A stretch of DNA of 14,340 bases, taken from NCBI GenBank assembly GCA_905204635.1, contig CAJLAN010000017.1:1-14340 (forward strand), read 5' to 3'. This DNA comes from an uncultured Collinsella sp. GTDB taxonomy: Bacteria; Actinomycetota; Coriobacteriia; Coriobacteriales; Coriobacteriaceae. This document shows positions 1-5,984 of the stretch, piece by piece. The position numbers and the translations under genes were made by a program. Within the stretch, counting starts at the first letter, position 1. Every line of letters begins with the position of its first letter. The notes beneath the pieces were generated by a model. That model saw nothing but the letters and a program-made list of their open reading frames with translations. It was not told where the DNA came from and did not search any database.

Positions 1-10
1 TGACAAGTAT

Positions 11-400
11 ATGTCATCCCTCAACCCCGTACATACCCCTACGTGCCGCGTCGGCGGCAAAAGAACACTGCAGCGCCTCCGCCGCCAGGCGGGCTTCCGC
101 TCGGCGAAGGACTTCGCCGAGGCGCTCGGCATTCCCAGCTCCACCTACGCCCGCTACGAGCGCGCCGGCGACGGCACCGACTGCGGCATCCCGCTGCCAG
201 CGGCGTGGCAGATCGCGGACAAGCTGGGCTGCTCCATCGACCTCGTGGTCGGCCGCGAGGACATCGACGCCCCTCGACCCTGTGAAAGCATGGAAGACCG
301 TATCAACTCCCTTTCTCGCACGGGCGTGGAGATGCTCGATGACTACTTGCGATTTCTCGTGCATCGAGATGATGCAGATACCTCCCAGGATTGGAGGTAA
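11..400 (+). CDS. XRE-family helix-turn-helix regulator
   Basis: The product is a 129-residue DNA-binding protein. Residues about 19-81 form a Cro/C1-type helix-turn-helix: RLRRQAGFRSAKDFAEALG, then the recognition-helix stretch IPSSTYARYERAG, then a third helix with AWQIADKLGCSIDLVVGRED, the usual 'DxLxGR' end of XRE domains. The remaining 45 residues are polar and without a recognised domain. Such proteins usually repress their own or neighbouring accessory genes. The ATG at 11 has no visible ribosome site, and the frame is open to the window edge, so the true start may lie outside the window. It points toward the Abi-like gene and may belong to the same accessory module, but no operator can be assigned to it. 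The family call is firm; its target is unknown. Confidence 0.75.
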   Translation: MSSLNPVHTPTCRVGGKRTLQRLRRQAGFRSAKDFAEALGIPSSTYARYERAGDGTDCGIPLPAAWQIADKLGCSIDLVVGREDIDAPRPCESMEDRINSLSRTGVEMLDDYLRFLVHRDDADTSQDWR

Positions 401-680
401 TGGGGAGACGGCCGAGACAAAACATGCTTATAGAATCGTGTCCTGCTTGGCAGCGAATGCCGCCGGCAACGAGCCCGCGGCCGAGGTGCCCCAAGCCCTC
501 GAACGACTTGATCCCGCCGTATGCGTAAAACCAGTAGTCTATGCTCAGGAACTCCACCTGCTCCATGTCGGCCTTGAACACCACCCACTCGAACGGCCCC
601 TTTGCGTCGCTCCAGGGAAGGCTACCGCAAGGCCACCTTCGGCCTAGGAGACGTCCTCAAGGGACTGTTCAAGTGAGGGG
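401..680. other. Gap with two coding-like fragments, no intact gene
   Basis: No complete gene is visible here. On the minus strand, about 447-611, one frame reads like protein (KGPFEWVVFKADMEQVEFLS, then a Tyr/Trp/Gly-rich stretch) but has no good start and decays into non-coding-like codons. On the plus strand a short frame ends at a TGA at 674-676 (GYRKATFGLGDVLKGLFK) and looks like the tail of a lost gene converging on the Abi-like gene. I recognise neither. The two fragments meet near 605-615, which suggests an old recombination or deletion junction. Confidence 0.3.
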
Positions 681-1232
681 CTAGAGCCTCACGTCCGCCG
701 GCGCGGGATTCTCCGCGAGGAACCGCTCGACGGGCGTCATGGCGTCGTCCTCGAGGACGCGCGCGGCAGCGTCGGGACAGAGCCCGCGAAAAAGCCTCAC
801 GGCATCCGCGTCCGCCCCGATTGGGGAGAGTTCAGGCCGCCTCGGGTCGAAGAGGCGCTCGTCGTGGGCCACCCGGTTGCGCACGCATAGCCCCCCGTCG
901 AGGGCCTGCAGCGGCTCCTTGCGCCTCGTTCCCCTCGGCCAGGCGCGGTAGAGGGCCGTGCGCCATATCGCCGCCTCGCGCGAGCGGTCCGCGAGGTGCA
1001 CCCAGAAGCCCAACGTGAGGTTCGAGACGAGCTGGCCGGTCGTAAAGCCCGCGGGGAGCTTCTCCACCGCGGCGTCGATGATCTTGCGGTTGATGCGGTT
1101 GAGGTCAAGCTCGCCCCTCGCGGCCTTCCTCATGAGGGGCCGTCGAACGGGGGAGCCGTCATCCAGAAGCCAGTGCGCGCCCCCGCCCCAGGCGTCCGAG
1201 AGGGCCCTGTCGTAGGCGTTACGCATGGCGAC
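681..1232 (-). pseudogene. Abi-like HEPN protein, 3' part (split by IS21)
   Basis: This is the C-terminal three quarters of an abortive-infection (Abi-like) protein. It carries CVRNRVAHDERLF, a HEPN ribonuclease motif of the R-x4-H type (Arg176 and His181 in the restored protein), and the preceding LTLGFWVHL and ALYRAWP segments typical of the actinobacterial Abi-like family. The family's HEPN proteins are thought to cleave RNA on phage infection and arrest the cell. The frame is closed by a TGA inside the IS21 end at 1239-1241. Removing the insertion and one copy of GGCGAC joins it in frame to 3705-3884 and gives a 241-residue protein, close to the normal size of the family. The ATG at 1226 is an internal Met of that protein, not a real start. 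The gene is probably inactive as it stands. Confidence 0.8.
1227..1232. repeat. IS21 target-site duplication, left copy (GGCGAC)
   Basis: The six bases GGCGAC directly precede the element's TGTTTTT end and recur directly after its other end at 3705-3710. A 6-bp duplication is within the 4-8 bp made by IS21-family transposition. It encodes Val-Ala of the interrupted Abi-like protein. Confidence 0.85.
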
Positions 1233-1288
1233 TGTTTTTCACAACAACTAAATTTAGGATTTCACGACTAATTTCTTTCGGGTTTCAC
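1233..1288. repeat. IS21 terminal inverted repeat, istB-side end
   Basis: It begins TGTTTTT and contains TTTAGG, TCACGA and the inner block TTTCGGGTTTCAC, all at the same offsets as in the opposite end. IS21 ends typically carry several transposase-binding blocks, and the inner and outer blocks fit that layout. Confidence 0.75.
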
Positions 1289-1319
1289 CGTTTTGCAAAG
1301 GTGCCGCACCCTTTCTTCG

Positions 1320-2084
1320 CTAACTGTCCGATCTTCCCATCATCAAGGCTTCCTCGAACCTTCTGCTCTGCCCGCCGAACTCAACCAGCCGACCATGATG
1401 CATGATCCTGTCAATCGTCGCCGTGGCCAGGTGCGCGTCTCCCAGCACAGTGCCCCATTTGCCGAACTCTATGTTGGTTGTGACGATCATGCTCCTCGTC
1501 TCGTACGTTGCCGACATCACCTGGTAGAGCAGCCGAGCGCCCTCGATGTCTATCGGGATGTAGCCGTACTCGTCGATTATCAGCAGGTCCGCCTTGGCTA
1601 TGTCGCGAAGCACCTGCTCGAGCCTGTTGTCGGCGACGGCCGCCTTCAGCATCAGCACCAGCGACGCGGTCTCGAAGTACCTGACCTTGTAGCCCCGCTC
1701 GGCCGCCAGCACGCCCAGTGCGATCGACAGGTGGGTCTTTCCGCGTCCGCATCCTCCGTAGAACACGAAGTCCTGGGCCTGCCGGACAAACTCCAATGAC
1801 ACCAGGTCATCGACGGTGTAGCCGTCTGGGAAGGACACCTCGCCGAAGTCGAAGTCCGCGACCGACTTCACGGCCGGGAATTTGGCCTGCCTCATGAGCC
1901 TTGCCTTCCTGTTCTCCTCCCTGGTGGCGTTCTCGCTCCTGATCAGCTCGCATGCAGCCACCAGCTGGCCTCGCGTGGCATCCTTGGAAAACGCCGCGAT
2001 CGTCGACTTGGTGAAGTACATGGTCCTGGCCAGCGCGGCGAACTCCGCCTCGATCTGGCCCCTCGTCATCTGCTCGATGTCCAT
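1320..2084 (-). CDS. istB: IS21 helper ATPase IstB
   Basis: The 254-residue AAA+ ATPase helps the IstA transposase choose and engage target DNA. It shows the IstB N-terminal helical region (FAALARTMYFTKSTIAAF), a Walker A motif YGGCGRGKTHLSIALG, Walker B LLIIDEYGYIPID, and sensor-type TTNIEFGKWG. Its length matches the family (about 250). The start at 2084 is chosen because AAGGAGG lies 8 bases upstream, within the last codons of istA; the reading frame is open further upstream, but that part lacks family character. The gene follows istA by 2 bases and is surely translationally coupled to it. Confidence 0.93.
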   Translation of the reverse strand: MDIEQMTRGQIEAEFAALARTMYFTKSTIAAFSKDATRGQLVAACELIRSENATREENRKARLMRQAKFPAVKSVADFDFGEVSFPDGYTVDDLVSLEFVRQAQDFVFYGGCGRGKTHLSIALGVLAAERGYKVRYFETASLVLMLKAAVADNRLEQVLRDIAKADLLIIDEYGYIPIDIEGARLLYQVMSATYETRSMIVTTNIEFGKWGTVLGDAHLATATIDRIMHHGRLVEFGGQSRRFEEALMMGRSDS

Positions 2085-2086
2085 GG

Positions 2087-3538
2087 CTAGGCCTCCTTTG
2101 CGAAGACGGCGTCGTACATCCCGAGGTCGGGGCTGTCGTCGTATGCGATGGACCCTTGGCCGTTCGCCGTGCATGCGGCAGCCAATGCGACGTCAGCGCG
2201 GCTGGGGACGCCGCCGTCGGCGCCGAGCGCGGCCATCGCCGCTACCGCGGCCTCGTAGCCCGCATCCGCGCTGACGTCGCGAAGCATCCTGAGCATCGTG
2301 CCCCTGTCGGCCCTGCCCATGGAATCCATCGACCTGGCCAGCGATTTCGGCAAGGTCGCCCTGACGGCGCTGTTCTGCCATCCGCCCGGCTTCCTGCAAA
2401 GGAGCGCCAGCTGCGACATGGGGTCGCTGGCCTTGGTGGGCGCATCCCCGTATGCTCGGTCGAAGGCGGCGATCTGCGTGCCCTCGCCGTCGTAGAAGGC
2501 TACCCGGAATGCGCCCAGCTCGACGATCACCCTCTCCTCGCCGTGGTCCGGCCCGAGCGGGTAGCGGTGTCTGCCGTCGAGGCACGCGTCGCCGTACTTG
2601 TCGGTCTTGGCCGTGACTATCTTCGCGACGCGGAAGGGCTTCGCCGGCAGGTCGGCCATGGCCACGCAGTCCTCCATGAACAGCTGGCGCTCGGGCTCCC
2701 CTTTGAGGTAATGGTCCTTGCCGGCGCGATCCAGGCACCTGCCGAGGATCCGCTTGTTGTAGGCGGGCAGGCTGTCGATGCGGGGAACGGGGACGAACAG
2801 GTTGCGCCGGATGGCCCCGACGGCATTCTCCACGGAGCCCTTCTCGTGGCCGGAGTTGGGGTTGCAGAAGGAGAAGTCGAACCCGTAGTGGGCGGCGAAG
2901 CGCGTGAACGTGTCGGCGGTGCTGACAACCTGGCCGACCCTTCTGCCGACGCCCGTGGCGTTGTCAAACACCAACCGGGTGGGCACGCCCCCGCAGAACT
3001 CGAACACGGCCTTCAGGCCCTCGCAGACGCATTCCGACGTCTCGCCCCAGAAGCATTGCGCCAGCGACACGTTGGAGAACGGGAAGGTGACCACCAGGTA
3101 GTGCACCTCGCGCATGACGCCCAGCACCCTGAAGTCGCACACGCCGAAGTCGACCTGCCCCTCGCCGGGCGCCCATTCGAGGTTGAGGAACTCGTCTTTG
3201 GCGCCTTTGAGCTCGGCTTTGCGCTTCTTGACGTAGGCCTGGACGATTGTGTAGCTGCCGTCGTAGCCGCATTCCGCGACGAGCCGGTCGAATACCCGCT
3301 GGGCCGTGTGTCGCTGCTTGGGGCGCCGCTTCCTGTCCTCCGCAAGCCAACGATCTATCGTCGCCTTGAACGGGTCAAGCTTCGAACCGCGCCTCTTCCT
3401 GGGCTTGACCTGAGGGGAGAAGTCGTCCATGTCGCGGTATTTGCGCACCGTGGGCTCGGAGATTCCCTCCTCCCTGGCTATCTGGGCGACGCTGTCGCCA
3501 CGGGCAGCGCGCTGCTTGATTGCTAGAATAGTTGACAT
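2087..3538 (-). CDS. istA: IS21 transposase IstA (DDE)
   Basis: The 483-residue transposase catalyses cut-and-paste or copy-type movement of the element. It starts with a helix-turn-helix (AQIAREEGISEPTVRKY), then has an rve-type integrase core with the DDE triad at about Asp130 (EGQVDFGVCDF), Asp192 (LVFDNATG) and Glu237 (KGSVENAVG), and a C-terminal beta-rich domain (DGRHRYPLG). The start at 3538 is preferred over the ATG at 3547 because AAAGGA is properly spaced only from 3538. No frameshift or lost catalytic residue is visible, so the gene appears functional. It forms a two-gene operon with istB. Confidence 0.93.
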   Translation of the reverse strand: MSTILAIKQRAARGDSVAQIAREEGISEPTVRKYRDMDDFSPQVKPRKRRGSKLDPFKATIDRWLAEDRKRRPKQRHTAQRVFDRLVAECGYDGSYTIVQAYVKKRKAELKGAKDEFLNLEWAPGEGQVDFGVCDFRVLGVMREVHYLVVTFPFSNVSLAQCFWGETSECVCEGLKAVFEFCGGVPTRLVFDNATGVGRRVGQVVSTADTFTRFAAHYGFDFSFCNPNSGHEKGSVENAVGAIRRNLFVPVPRIDSLPAYNKRILGRCLDRAGKDHYLKGEPERQLFMEDCVAMADLPAKPFRVAKIVTAKTDKYGDACLDGRHRYPLGPDHGEERVIVELGAFRVAFYDGEGTQIAAFDRAYGDAPTKASDPMSQLALLCRKPGGWQNSAVRATLPKSLARSMDSMGRADRGTMLRMLRDVSADAGYEAAVAAMAALGADGGVPSRADVALAAACTANGQGSIAYDDSPDLGMYDAVFAKEA

Positions 3539-3648
3539 GCCGATCATTTCCTTTCCGGCCTCCTTGAGTCGATTACCGAAGCAATGACTAAGTTAGGCCA
3601 TCCGTTGGAGGTGGTCGGCGCCTTTGCTTATGAGGCGAAGCAATCGTC

Positions 3649-3704
3649 GTGAAACCCGAAACTTTTATCTCGTGATTTCCTAAAAATAAAAGCTATCAAA
3701 AACA
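3649..3704. repeat. IS21 terminal inverted repeat, istA-side end
   Basis: Read on the minus strand it begins TGTTTTT and matches the opposite end at the blocks TTTAGG, TCACGA and TTTCGGGTTTCAC. About 110 bp between this repeat and istA hold no gene and presumably carry the istA promoter. Confidence 0.75.
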
Positions 3705-3710
3705 GGCGAC
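3705..3710. repeat. IS21 target-site duplication, right copy (GGCGAC)
   Basis: This is identical to 1227-1232 and directly adjoins the element end ...AAAAACA. Together with the in-frame restoration of the split gene it fixes the insertion boundaries to the base. Confidence 0.85.
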
Positions 3711-3884
3711 CTCGAGGTGCGCGACATCGCGCATGAGCACCTGCGCGAGCGAGATGTTCCACTCGTGGAGCTCGACGGCGCGGTCCGCGTCGCCTCCACA
3801 CGCCTCGAGGTAGGGCACGAGGCGCTCCTCGGAGAGCCAGAGCCCCGCCCACTCGCGGGTGCCGGTCGCCATCTCTTCTGCCAT
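3705..3884 (-). pseudogene. Abi-like HEPN protein, 5' part (split by IS21)
   Basis: These are the first 60 codons of the interrupted gene: a start ATG at 3884 with GGAG 5 bases upstream, then a helical N-terminus with LSEERLVPYLEACGGD, VELHEWNISLAQVL and DVAHLEVA. The last motif continues directly as MRNAYDRAL at 1226 on the other side of the element, giving the LEVAMRNA signature of Abi-like proteins. Left as is, the frame runs two codons into the IS and stops, so a peptide of about 62 residues without the HEPN motif could be made. The gene has its own candidate promoter and a hairpin leader just upstream. Confidence 0.8.
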
Positions 3885-3901
3885 GGGGACTCCAAATGGG
3901 T

Positions 3902-3945
3902 AAAAATTGAGCCCCGGTGACTTGAATCAGAGGTCATCCCGGGGC
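3902..3945 (-). terminator. Hairpin plus U-run in the leader of the Abi-like gene
   Basis: On the minus strand, GCCCCGG (3945-3939) pairs with CCGGGGC (3917-3911). The stem extends inward by TGAC/GTCA after a small bulge, and it is followed by TTTTT (3906-3902). This is a good intrinsic terminator shape, but it stands only 18 bases before the Abi-like start codon and just after a candidate promoter. It could be an attenuator, the end of a small RNA, or the terminator of the 53-residue ORF upstream. Confidence 0.6.
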
Positions 3946-3956
3946 CATCGATAGCC

Positions 3957-3985
3957 AGTGTACCCGCCAGGCGGGCTTCTAACAA
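3957..3985 (-). promoter_or_regulatory. Candidate promoter for the Abi-like gene or a leader RNA
   Basis: The minus strand reads TTGTTA (3985-3980), a 17-base spacer, then TACACT (3962-3957). Transcription would start near 3950, at the foot of the terminator-like hairpin. The spacer contains the palindrome CCCGCCAGGCGGG (3963-3975), a possible operator. Assignment is by consensus match only. Confidence 0.4.
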
Positions 3986-4053
3986 GCTGATTCGCGGCCC
4001 CTACATCATCCCCTCTTGAATCCCCCTTGAATATCTCCCCCAAGTGTTCAGTT

Positions 4054-4215
4054 TTATGCTTCCACTGACAGGGGAGGGCCGGGCCAGTTGATGGACTCAA
4101 GGCATCGGTTCCCGCTCGCGTCCACGAACACCGACACGCCGACGTAGGCCCGCTCGGCGGGCCCGGGAACCCGGTAGGCCATCTCGGCCGGGTTGAACTC
4201 TACGCCGCCGTCCAT
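4054..4215 (-). CDS. Small orphan protein, 53 residues
   Basis: A short ORF begins at an ATG preceded by a strong ribosome site (GGGGAGGA, 4 bases before the ATG) and ends in TAA. The product starts MDGGVEFNPAEMAYRVPGP and has a middle with alternating hydrophobic residues (AYVGVSVFVDASG), then CLESINWPGPPLSVEA. The pattern suggests a small beta-strand-rich fold, perhaps one sheet, with no membrane segment or signal peptide. I do not recognise the family. Codon use is G/C-ending like real genes nearby. It lies upstream of the Abi-like gene on the same strand, and a 33-bp inverted repeat stands right before its ribosome site. It may be a small partner or regulator in that module, or a phage- or plasmid-derived leftover. 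Confidence 0.5.
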   Translation of the reverse strand: MDGGVEFNPAEMAYRVPGPAERAYVGVSVFVDASGNRCLESINWPGPPLSVEA

Positions 4216-4230
4216 GGGGTCCTCCCCTCG

Positions 4231-4263
4231 CCAGATAATCGAACATGTTTTCGTATTATCTGG
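4231..4263. repeat. 33-bp inverted repeat (operator or recombination site)
   Basis: Perfect 9-base arms CCAGATAAT (4231-4239) and ATTATCTGG (4255-4263) flank a core that itself holds CGAACATGTTTTCG (4240-4253). That core is one base off a CGAAC-N4-GTTCG SOS-type box. It lies immediately upstream of the ribosome site of the 53-residue ORF, so it would fold as a hairpin in that leader or serve as an operator. The size and arm-core-arm layout also resemble a tyrosine-recombinase site. No T-run follows on either strand, so a terminator is unlikely. Confidence 0.6.
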
Positions 4264-4440
4264 CGGCGGAATGTGAGCGCCTGCGCGAACGACTTCGCGT
4301 CGGACATGTTCTCGAACCCCTCCTGGTGAATAGCTAGCAAGGTGGGTAAAACCGCACCTCCCCTCTCGATGTCGCAAGGGTTTCATTGCGGCGATACACC
4401 GACACCGTTCATCGTTGTTTCGGGTTCGTTCGCAAAGTCG
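4264..4440. other. Intergenic region before 7beta-HSDH, short dyads and a possible gene tail
   Basis: No gene is evident. A perfect 6-base dyad CGCGAA-N4-TTCGCG lies at 4284-4299. A plus-strand frame with coding-like codons ends in TGA at 4327-4329 (ACANDFASDMFSNPSW) and may be the tail of a lost gene. CGGACATGTTCTCG at 4301-4314 matches 12 of 14 bases of the core of the inverted repeat at 4240-4253. Confidence 0.3.
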
Positions 4441-4472
4441 TGAACACACTCCCCTCTTGTTCAGCGCATAAT
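4441..4472 (+). promoter_or_regulatory. Candidate promoter and operator of 7beta-HSDH
   Basis: CATAAT at 4467-4472 is a good -10 element with no convincing -35 at the right distance, as in promoters that need a regulator. Over the -35 to -10 interval lies a perfect dyad, TGAACA (4441-4446), 11 bases, TGTTCA (4458-4463). A third half-site GTTCA is at 4407-4411. This would start transcription near 4479 and leave a leader of about 70 bases. Confidence 0.45.
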
Positions 4473-4483
4473 GGCGCACCGTA

Positions 4484-4501
4484 TGCGGCCGTGCGGCCGC
4501 A
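4484..4501 (+). promoter_or_regulatory. GC hairpin in the 7beta-HSDH leader
   Basis: TGCGGCCG (4484-4491) and CGGCCGCA (4494-4501) are perfect inverted arms around two bases. The hairpin is followed by AAAGGAGAGG at 4506-4515 and a second small hairpin (TGCCC/GGGCA), before the true ribosome site GAGAGAGGA near 4533-4541. No U-run follows, so it is more likely an RNA-stabilising or regulatory element than a terminator. Confidence 0.45.
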
Positions 4502-4548
4502 CGCTAAAGGAGAGGTGCCCGCACGGGCATCGAGAGAGAGGATGCAGC

Positions 4549-5340
4549 ATGAACCTGAGAGAGAAGTACGGTGAGTGGGGCCTGATCCTGGGCGCGACCG
4601 AGGGCGTCGGCAAGGCGTTCTGCGAGAAGATCGCCGCCGGCGGCATGAACGTCGTCATGGTCGGCCGTCGCGAGGAGAAGCTGAACGTGCTCGCCGGCGA
4701 GATCCGCGAGACCTACGGCGTGGAGACCAAGGTCGTGCGCGCCGACTTTAGCCAGCCCGACGCTGCCGAGACCGTCTTCGCCGCGACCGAGGGCCTGGAC
4801 ATGGGCTTCATGAGCTATGTTGCCTGCCTGCACAGCTTCGGCAAGATCCAGGACACCCCCTGGGAGAAGCACGAGGCCATGATCAACGTCAACGTAGTGA
4901 CCTTCCTCAAGTGCTTCCACCACTACATGCGGATCTTTGCCGCCCAGGACCGCGGCGCCGTGATCAACGTCTCGTCGATGACCGGCATCAGCTCCAGCCC
5001 CTGGAACGGCCAGTACGGCGCGGGCAAGGCCTTCATCCTCAAGATGACCGAGGCCGTGGCCTGCGAGTGCGAGGGCACCGGCGTCGACGTCGAGGTCATC
5101 ACCCTCGGCACCACCCTAACCCCCAGCCTGCTGTCCAACCTCCCCGGCGGCCCGCAGGGCGAGGCCGTCATGAAGATCGCCCTCACCCCCGAGGAGTGCG
5201 TCGACGAGGCCTTTGAGAAGCTGGGTAAGGAGCTCTCCGTCATCGCCGGCCAGCGCAACAAGGACTCCGTCCACGACTGGAAGGCCAACCACACCGAGGA
5301 CGAGTACATCCGCTACATGGGCTCGTTCTACCGCGACTAG
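4549..5340 (+). CDS. NADP-dependent 7beta-hydroxysteroid dehydrogenase
   Basis: The 263-residue cytoplasmic SDR enzyme reversibly interconverts 7-oxo and 7beta-hydroxy bile acids, for example 7-oxolithocholate and ursodeoxycholate, using NADP(H). I recognise it as the C. aerofaciens 7beta-HSDH. Visible features are the nucleotide-binding GATEGVGKAF (residues 15-24), the NADP-selecting Gly39-Arg40-Arg41, the catalytic Ser143 (NVSSMTG), Tyr156 and Lys160 (QYGAGK), and the C-terminal substrate-lid region ending YMGSFYRD. Length equals the known enzyme. The ATG at 4549 is chosen because GAGAGAGGA precedes it; the upstream in-frame ATG at 4471 lies in the promoter. Codons are almost all C- or G-ending, which suggests strong expression and contrasts with the AT-richer TIR gene nearby. 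It stands alone as a monocistronic gene between a regulatory region and a decayed TetR gene. Confidence 0.95.
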   Translation: MNLREKYGEWGLILGATEGVGKAFCEKIAAGGMNVVMVGRREEKLNVLAGEIRETYGVETKVVRADFSQPDAAETVFAATEGLDMGFMSYVACLHSFGKIQDTPWEKHEAMINVNVVTFLKCFHHYMRIFAAQDRGAVINVSSMTGISSSPWNGQYGAGKAFILKMTEAVACECEGTGVDVEVITLGTTLTPSLLSNLPGGPQGEAVMKIALTPEECVDEAFEKLGKELSVIAGQRNKDSVHDWKANHTEDEYIRYMGSFYRD

Positions 5341-5532
5341 CGGCTGCCGCGGCGCGTGCGCGAGGGCGCGTGCGGGTTCGCAGGTAGAGATGCGAGTGCG
5401 AGGGTTTCTTTGCGGGGGCGTGCGGATGCGGCGCCTGCGAGGGAATCCTCTTTTCATGGGTGGGCGCGGCGAGCGTCGGCGCGAGGGCGTGGTCGGTGCG
5501 AGCTGGCTCAAGAACCGCCGCGGTGCTCGGCC
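5341..5532. other. Intergenic, GTGCG-rich
   Basis: No gene is seen. Several GTGCG/GCGCG units recur at irregular spacing (about 5349-5433), including two copies of GCGCGTGCG. A short GAGG-GAAT-CCTC stem followed by TTTT at 5439-5454 could be a weak terminator for the 7beta-HSDH gene. Confidence 0.35.
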
Positions 5533-5890
5533 CTACGCCCTATCGCTCACTCCCGGGCTTCGCGCCGTCTTGATAACCGCAGCGATTCCACCCGTCATGG
5601 CAGACCCGGCGAGCGTTGCAAGCTCCTCCATGGGAAGCTCCGAATAGCTACGCTCCCACTGGTGATAAAGGGCCAAAAGGCCGGAGCAGAAGAACGAGAC
5701 GAGCACGTCGAAGTACGGCCCCAGGTCCTCCGCCAGCCCCAGCGCGTCGCGCTTTGGTCGGTGAGCGCGGCACGGAGCACGCGGCGTATCCCGTCGGCCC
5801 AGCCCTCTGCGGCTCCGCCTGCTTCCCGAGCCCCCTCCGCGACGCCCTGCGACGCCTCATGCAGCCCACCGTCCACGTCAGGCCTCCCGC
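5533..5890 (-). pseudogene. TetR-family regulator remnant (C-terminal part, frameshifted)
   Basis: On the minus strand, from about 5755 to the TAG at 5535-5533, a coding frame reads RDALGLAEDLGPYFDVLVSF, then SGLLALYHQWERS, LPMEELATLAG and MTGGIAAVIK. This is the helical C-terminal domain pattern of a TetR subgroup common in Firmicutes and Coriobacteria. The preceding helix-like stretch (GGLHEASQGVAEGAREAGG, WADGIRRVLRAALTD; about 5890-5757) is in a different frame, so there is at least one frameshift near 5755. The DNA-binding N-terminus is missing; a terminator stands where it should be. It is a broken gene. Being convergent with 7beta-HSDH, it might be the relic of a former local regulator, but that is inference. 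Confidence 0.55.
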
Positions 5891-5901
5891 CTCGGGCGGG
5901 C

Positions 5902-5937
5902 AAAAAAATGCCCGCAACGATTACCGTTGCGGGCATT
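5902..5937 (-). terminator. Strong intrinsic terminator of the TIR gene
   Basis: On the minus strand a perfect 13-base stem (AATGCCCGCAACG at 5907-5919 with its complement at 5925-5937) with a 5-base loop is followed by a T-run (5908-5902). It lies 48 bases past the TIR gene stop and ends its transcript. Confidence 0.92.
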
Positions 5938-5984
5938 CTCCAAGGCCGTCACAAACCGGCGGCCCCTACGCTTTATTTGACCAG

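Larger units (their letters stand above)
1233..3704 (-). mobile_element. IS21-family insertion sequence, complete
   Basis: The element is 2472 bp and carries istA and istB on the minus strand between terminal inverted repeats starting TGTTTTT. The two 56-bp ends (1233-1288 and 3649-3704) align without gaps, matching at about 39 positions by eye, with blocks TTTAGG, TCACGA and TTTCGGGTTTCAC. It is flanked by direct repeats GGCGAC. Both genes look intact, so it may still be mobile. It sits inside the Abi-like gene, which restores perfectly when the element is removed; insertion is therefore probably recent. Confidence 0.9.

Noticed and set aside
2156..3526. 456-codon plus-strand open frame
   Set aside because: It is antisense to istA, has no family motifs or ribosome site, and is explained by high-GC codon periodicity.
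3911..3985. tRNA or attachment site in the dyad-rich region before the Abi gene
   Set aside because: No cloverleaf, anticodon or T-loop can be drawn, and no matching integrase gene is present.
4471..4548. Upstream in-frame ATG for 7beta-HSDH
   Set aside because: It overlaps the -10 element and leader hairpins; the known enzyme begins at MNLREKYGEW and a ribosome site precedes that ATG.
5349..5433. Repeated GTGCG units as a CRISPR or tandem array
   Set aside because: The units are only 5-9 bases and irregularly spaced; no repeat-spacer pattern is present.
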